DNA of 8,734 bases from Nitrosopumilales archaeon. Its GTDB lineage: Archaea > Thermoproteota > Nitrososphaeria > Nitrososphaerales > Nitrosopumilaceae. Position numbers and translations under genes: made by a program. Under the pieces are notes generated by a model. It was not told where the DNA came from. It ran no database searches and saw only the letters and a list, made by a program, of their open reading frames with translations. Every line of letters begins with the position of its first letter. Within the stretch, counting starts at the first letter, position 1. This document shows, one piece after another, positions 5,742 to 8,734 of the stretch. The DNA is taken from positions 1-8,734 of the forward strand of contig JACOWO010000053.1 of the NCBI GenBank assembly GCA_016176745.1, read 5' to 3'.

Positions 5742-5816
5742 GGGGCCGTCGTCTAGTTTGGCCATGATGCCAGCCTGGGGTGCTGGAGGTCGCAGGTTCA
5801 AATCCTGCCGGTCCCA
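5742..5816 (+). tRNA. tRNA-Pro (anticodon GGG)
   Basis: A complete 75-nt tRNA without intron. The acceptor stem GGGGCCG (5742-5748) pairs with CGGTCCC (5809-5815), including one G-U pair, followed by discriminator A73 at 5816. The D arm starts GTCT and closes with ATGAT, with GG in the loop. The anticodon stem CCAGC/GCTGG encloses the loop CTGGGGT, placing GGG at 5777-5779, which reads CCC and CCU proline codons. The T arm is GCAGG-TTCAAAT-CCTGC. The genomic sequence after A73 is TTCA, so CCA is not encoded and must be added; the CCA-adding enzyme gene lies about 0.8 kb away. A TATA box sits 27 nt upstream. Confidence 0.97.
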
Positions 5817-5859
5817 TTCATTGCCAGTCTATGAATTTCTTATACGAGACATTTTAGTT

Positions 5860-6618
5860 TTATAACTTTAAAATCTCTAAAATTTTTTCAAAGTTTTGTC
5901 GATTTTGTTCTTGTTTATATGATCTTAAAATCTTGATAATTTTATTTTTTGAAGGCATTCTGTATATTTTTCTAACAATCTTTGATATTCCAGAACCAAT
6001 ACAAATTGCTTGAGTAGCAGATGTCACATTAGAAACTCTTCGTTGAGTACTAGCACTTTCATAATCAATTATAGTTGTTTTTGACTTTTCAATAACCACA
6101 TGTTTTGATATAGTACTCAACTCTCCATGATCCAGACCAATTACATCAAGACTGTAACAATCTTCCAAAATCTTTTGCATTATTGATTTTAATAATTTGA
6201 TATCTCGCTTACTCTTTAATTCATTTACCCATTCACCAATTTTTTTACCATCCAAATATTCCATTATTATGAAATTTTTACTCATTGCTAATAGCAATGG
6301 ACCAACCCCAGCCTTATTTGCAATTTTTAGAAATTTTGCTTCTTTTGCCATATTGGTTCTTGAGGCATCAGTTCGACGAATTTTTACTGCAACAAGTCTG
6401 TTTTTTATTCTAGATAAAACCACAACACCAACATACCCTTTACCTAAAATGTTCAAGCTGCCAATTTTTGTTTGTCCTTGAAATGATACATCTCGTATGC
6501 CAAGTTTTTTTAATTCAACAATTCTTGTTTTGATTTGTTTCTTAGTAGCTTTTGGGTATCCAATTATTGTAGAATAAGGCTCTTGAGATAACTTGTCAAG
6601 TGGAAGAAAACATCGCAT
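5860..6618 (-). CDS. Predicted archaeal Ser/Thr protein kinase (COG2112-like)
   Basis: A small RIO/Bud32-like kinase of the archaeal type grouped as COG2112; its target is unknown. Using ATG 6618 it has 252 residues. Visible parts: the family start PLDKLSQEPYSTIIGYPK; the Gly-rich ATP loop LGKGYVGVV (58-66); the Lys of VAVK (79); a Glu in AKEAKFL (93); the hinge FIIMEYLDG; the catalytic-loop equivalent LDHGELS, where RIO kinases have HGDLS; and the metal-binding Asp of IIDYESAS (185). The phrase NVTSATQAI after that is also typical of the family as I know it. The gene overlaps the end of cca by 23 nt (38 nt if TTG 6633 were used, adding MSRQI). It is the last gene of the thpR-cca-kinase cluster, so a role in tRNA or RNA handling is a fair guess, not shown. 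Confidence 0.85.
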   Translation of the reverse strand: MRCFLPLDKLSQEPYSTIIGYPKATKKQIKTRIVELKKLGIRDVSFQGQTKIGSLNILGKGYVGVVVLSRIKNRLVAVKIRRTDASRTNMAKEAKFLKIANKAGVGPLLLAMSKNFIIMEYLDGKKIGEWVNELKSKRDIKLLKSIMQKILEDCYSLDVIGLDHGELSTISKHVVIEKSKTTIIDYESASTQRRVSNVTSATQAICIGSGISKIVRKIYRMPSKNKIIKILRSYKQEQNRQNFEKILEILKL

Positions 6619-7933
6619 TATCTGTCGTGACAAGTTCTGTTAACGCCTCTTTAATGAATTTACTTGTCACTTTGCTTGCAGAAAATATTTTGAATCCTTT
6701 TTTTAAATCAGGTTTGAGTCCTTTTGGTATGCCTGTTTTATCTAAATGGTTTTTTAGTAAATCTTGTAAAAATAATCGTGCATCATTTTGATTACGCTTT
6801 TGTAACGCGTGAATTCTTCCATTAGTATTTACCCACATGATTCTACTCTTCTTTACATTCTTTGTTATGAACATACTAGAATCTGTTTCACTGTAAAAAT
6901 CAGGCCCTTCTCTAATATACAACTCAGCAATTTTAGTAGATTGTAGTAAAAAGAATAATGCCGCCTCAGTTTTTTCATCAGTTACTGCTGATTTTCTTAG
7001 AACGTTAAACTCCTCAATCTGCATTTGTGTTGCAAGTGAATTAGCAGCACGTTTTATCTGTCCCCAAATAATATCGGGGCTTCTCGGTTTGAAGTTGAAT
7101 GTAACAACAAGAACGTTTTCTAGATCTTTCTTTGAAATTTTTGAACTCATTTTAGGTTTAAAAAAAGACATTGACGATTTTTTCAAAAAAGATCTACAGG
7201 CAAGTACGAACTTTCCAACATTCTCAATCGAAATTGCAGCAGCTAAATTTCTAGTATTATCTATAGGATCCATAATAACTACAACAGTATCAAACTTTTT
7301 GGACGCATTACCTAGGATTTGATTTGGTTTTAAATTTGCAAAAGCCTTGATGACATTTTCAAAAGTACCATAATTCCAAATTAATACCTCTACAACATAA
7401 CCACTAAATCCCTGTTTTGCAATTTCTGCCCCATAGATTCTAACAGTTTTAAGAAATACCTTAAGCAACCTAACTTCATCTCTCATCACACTTGTTAGAG
7501 ATTCAAGCATAAACTGCGTATGAAACGGAGATCTATCCGCAGCACTCTTCCATTGTCCTTTTTCTATGTCATAACATGGTACTACATTGACCTTTGTTCC
7601 ATGAATTTTTGCTTCAACATAAGGATGATCTGAATATCTAACATATGGATGGAATTTTTTTAGTGAGTCAAAACCAATCTTCTTTGCAAGTTCAATGAAC
7701 CTTTCTTCAGAAATTGATTTTTCAAACTTGATGAATATATCAATATCAGCCTTGTCTGGTAACCATGTACCTTTTGAATATGAACCACCAAATTCAACAT
7801 CTACTATCTCTTGATATCTTGATGTCTGTTCTCTTACTAATCCGAGAGCAAGATTAGCAACCTTTGTCTTTTCTTGTTGTAATCTAGTTGACGGAATAAC
7901 CATTCTTCTTGCATTATCAAGAATCTGTTTCAT
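6596..7933 (-). CDS. cca: CCA-adding enzyme (archaeal class I tRNA nucleotidyltransferase)
   Basis: A 445-residue class I CCA-adding enzyme that builds or repairs the 3' CCA end of tRNAs using CTP and ATP without a nucleic-acid template. The nucleotidyltransferase head shows GGSYSKGTW (49-57) and the metal-binding Asp63/Asp65 in ADIDIF. The HPYVEAKIHG strand and VNVVPCY (115-121) follow. ADRSPFHTQ (132-140), the EVRLLKVFLK helix (153-162), the GFSGYVVEVLI segment and DPIDNTRNLAAAIS complete the neck, body and tail pattern. Length is normal. One oddity: the third catalytic carboxylate, Asp110 in the Archaeoglobus enzyme (VDVVPCY), is Asn116 here. Its ATG overlaps the thpR stop as ATGA, so the two are translationally coupled, and its 3' end overlaps the kinase gene. 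The nearby tRNA-Pro lacks an encoded CCA, in line with need for this enzyme. Confidence 0.96.
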   Translation of the reverse strand: MKQILDNARRMVIPSTRLQQEKTKVANLALGLVREQTSRYQEIVDVEFGGSYSKGTWLPDKADIDIFIKFEKSISEERFIELAKKIGFDSLKKFHPYVRYSDHPYVEAKIHGTKVNVVPCYDIEKGQWKSAADRSPFHTQFMLESLTSVMRDEVRLLKVFLKTVRIYGAEIAKQGFSGYVVEVLIWNYGTFENVIKAFANLKPNQILGNASKKFDTVVVIMDPIDNTRNLAAAISIENVGKFVLACRSFLKKSSMSFFKPKMSSKISKKDLENVLVVTFNFKPRSPDIIWGQIKRAANSLATQMQIEEFNVLRKSAVTDEKTEAALFFLLQSTKIAELYIREGPDFYSETDSSMFITKNVKKSRIMWVNTNGRIHALQKRNQNDARLFLQDLLKNHLDKTGIPKGLKPDLKKGFKIFSASKVTSKFIKEALTELVTTDNAMFSST

Positions 7934-8472
7934 TGCTTTGCTTTCACCACATACAAGTCTGAATATACAGGTCCTTCAGGAGTAAGAGTACTTTTTTTTA
8001 ATTTGATATCACTAACTCTTTGATTACCAAATGATGCGCCTTTAATTTTTGCCAATTCATCTGTGATGTCATTAATCTTATTTTTAACTCTAAAGATAGT
8101 TACATGTGGTTGGAAAGGTTTGTCTGGATTAAAACCAAGAGGAGATAACACAATAGTTACTTTTCTAGCAAGATCCGTAAGGTGTTTTGCACCATCTTTA
8201 TCAACACCAACCCATATTATACGTGCAAATCGCGGTTTTGGAAACACTCCAAGGTTCTCAAAATTAACATCAAAAGGTTCAAACTCAATTGAATTTAATG
8301 CATTTTGGATATTCTCTAACATATTATCTGATACTTCCCCAAGAAACTGAAGAGTAAAGTGTATGTTTTGTAGCTCGATTGGTTTTGCGTTTATTTTTAA
8401 ATTCGATTGAATTTTTTTTATTGATTCTAACACATCTTTGTTGCTAACTTCTACTGCAACAAAAGTTCGCAT
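7930..8472 (-). CDS. thpR: RNA 2',3'-cyclic phosphodiesterase (2H family)
   Basis: A 180-residue 2H phosphoesterase of the ThpR/LigT group, which opens 2',3'-cyclic phosphate ends on RNA to 2'-phosphate; some members also ligate tRNA halves in vitro. Both catalytic motifs are present: His38-x-Thr40 in HFTLQFLG and His123-x-Thr125 in HVTIFR. The typical LGVFPKPRFARIIWVGV strand pair lies between them. I chose ATG 8472, which gives the family's usual start MRTFVAVEV. The frame stays open upstream to about 8709, but that part is antisense to a P-loop gene and has no family likeness. A TATA box about 28 nt before the ATG predicts a leaderless mRNA. It is first in the thpR-cca-kinase cluster and overlaps cca by 4 nt, fitting a shared role in tRNA end processing or repair. 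Confidence 0.95.
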   Translation of the reverse strand: MRTFVAVEVSNKDVLESIKKIQSNLKINAKPIELQNIHFTLQFLGEVSDNMLENIQNALNSIEFEPFDVNFENLGVFPKPRFARIIWVGVDKDGAKHLTDLARKVTIVLSPLGFNPDKPFQPHVTIFRVKNKINDITDELAKIKGASFGNQRVSDIKLKKSTLTPEGPVYSDLYVVKAKQ

Positions 8473-8493
8473 TACAAGTTTTTTGATCGTATC

Positions 8494-8506
8494 TTTATAA
8501 TAATTT
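8494..8506. promoter_or_regulatory. Near-palindromic TATA box shared by thpR and the divergent P-loop gene
   Basis: TTTATAATAATTT reads as AAATTATTATAAA on the other strand. Its centre is about 28 nt from the thpR ATG (minus strand, leaderless) and about 37 nt from the ATG at 8537 (plus strand, leader near 10 nt). No other TATA-like element lies in the 64-nt gap. Confidence 0.55.
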
Positions 8507-8536
8507 CCGGTACCTTCATAGAGCAGCCATAATGAG

Positions 8537-8734
8537 ATGATTGGATTGTCAAAACTAATTGTTTGTCTTACTGGAATGCCAGGTGCAGGTAAATCTACCA
8601 TAGCAAATGGTCTGAAATCTAAAGGATTTGATGTGATCAATATGGGTGATGCAGTAAGAGCAGAAGCAAAAAAAAGAAATTTAGAACCAACTGGGAAAAA
8701 TCTAGGCAAGCTAATGCTTGAGCTCCGAGAAAAA
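8537..8734 (+). CDS. UPF0200-type P-loop nucleotide kinase-like protein, N-terminal part (runs off window)
   Basis: The first 66 codons of a P-loop protein. The Walker A motif GMPGAGKST is at residues 13-21, after a hydrophobic strand (KLIVCLT). The segment GFDVINMGDAVRAEAKKRNL, then EPTGKNLGKLMLELREK, fits the archaeal UPF0200 family, which is related to dephospho-CoA kinase and other small nucleotide kinases. MGD and Arg41 would contact the substrate nucleotide by analogy with that fold. The activity of UPF0200 is, to my knowledge, unproven. The start may be ATG 8537 or TTG 8546 (MSKLIVC); I chose the ATG. It is divergent from thpR and appears to share its TATA box. The reading frame is open to the window end, so the C-terminal part is missing. 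Confidence 0.85.
   Translation, partial: MIGLSKLIVCLTGMPGAGKSTIANGLKSKGFDVINMGDAVRAEAKKRNLEPTGKNLGKLMLELREK

Noticed and set aside
5742..5816. Intron or encoded CCA in tRNA-Pro
   Set aside because: All arms close without insertion, and after the discriminator A the genome reads TTCA, so neither is present.
5817..5862. T-rich stretch ATTTTAGTTTTAT after tRNA-Pro as a terminator
   Set aside because: It could end the tRNA transcript, but the T runs are only four long, the area is AT-rich throughout, and there is no hairpin; support is too weak to annotate.
5990..6170. Catalytic loss in the kinase because HGELS replaces HGDLS
   Set aside because: From what I know of this archaeal kinase group, a Glu here is usual, and the ATP-loop, Lys and metal Asp are intact, so I do not call it a dead enzyme.
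8473..8709. In-frame N-terminal extension of thpR
   Set aside because: The extension is antisense to the P-loop gene, lacks family likeness, and the ATG at 8472 gives the standard ThpR start with a TATA box at the right distance.
1..8734. CRISPR array, insertion sequence, integrase or defence genes
   Set aside because: No spaced direct repeats, terminal inverted repeats, transposase or nuclease motifs were seen on either strand.

Overview
The window looks like chromosomal DNA of an ammonia-oxidising archaeon (Nitrososphaerota/Thaumarchaeota, Nitrosopumilus-like). The DNA is AT-rich. It carries archaeal information-processing genes: a group II chaperonin, GINS, a class I CCA-adding enzyme, archaeal ThpR, a COG2112-type kinase and a UPF0200 P-loop protein. 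Genes are tightly packed, and several have archaeal TATA boxes about 26-28 nt from the start codon, implying leaderless or short-leader mRNAs. The lineage is inferred from protein style, not from a database search.

Left part (1-2442). The 3' end of a thermosome gene with a GGM-rich tail is followed after 3 nt, in the same frame, by a TTG-started three-helix membrane protein. Converging on these is a type I glutamine synthetase gene (glnA, minus strand). It is broken into two frames by an exact 17-bp tandem duplication, and the two halves meet at an overlapping stop/start (ATGA).

Middle (2496-5582). A GINS subunit (Gins51-type) and a small three-helix membrane protein run rightward. They converge on a leftward AN1-type zinc-finger protein. 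Then come a rightward short-chain dehydrogenase and a flavoprotein of the sulfide:quinone reductase-like family, 1 nt apart.

Right part (5577-8734). A tiny leftward CxxC frame, easily missed, and a rightward tRNA-Pro(GGG) flank one symmetric TATA-like box. The tRNA has no encoded CCA end. Next is a leftward cluster of overlapping genes: thpR (RNA 2',3'-cyclic phosphodiesterase), cca (CCA-adding enzyme) and a predicted Ser/Thr kinase. This looks like a tRNA/RNA maintenance operon. Its promoter box appears to be shared with a divergent UPF0200 P-loop kinase-like gene that runs off the window.

Most notable points: the 17-bp duplication that splits glnA; an Asn where class I CCA enzymes have their third catalytic Asp; a possible EMC6-like membrane protein behind the thermosome; the small leaderless CxxC frame; and two back-to-back shared TATA boxes. 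No mobile element, CRISPR array or obvious defence system is visible.
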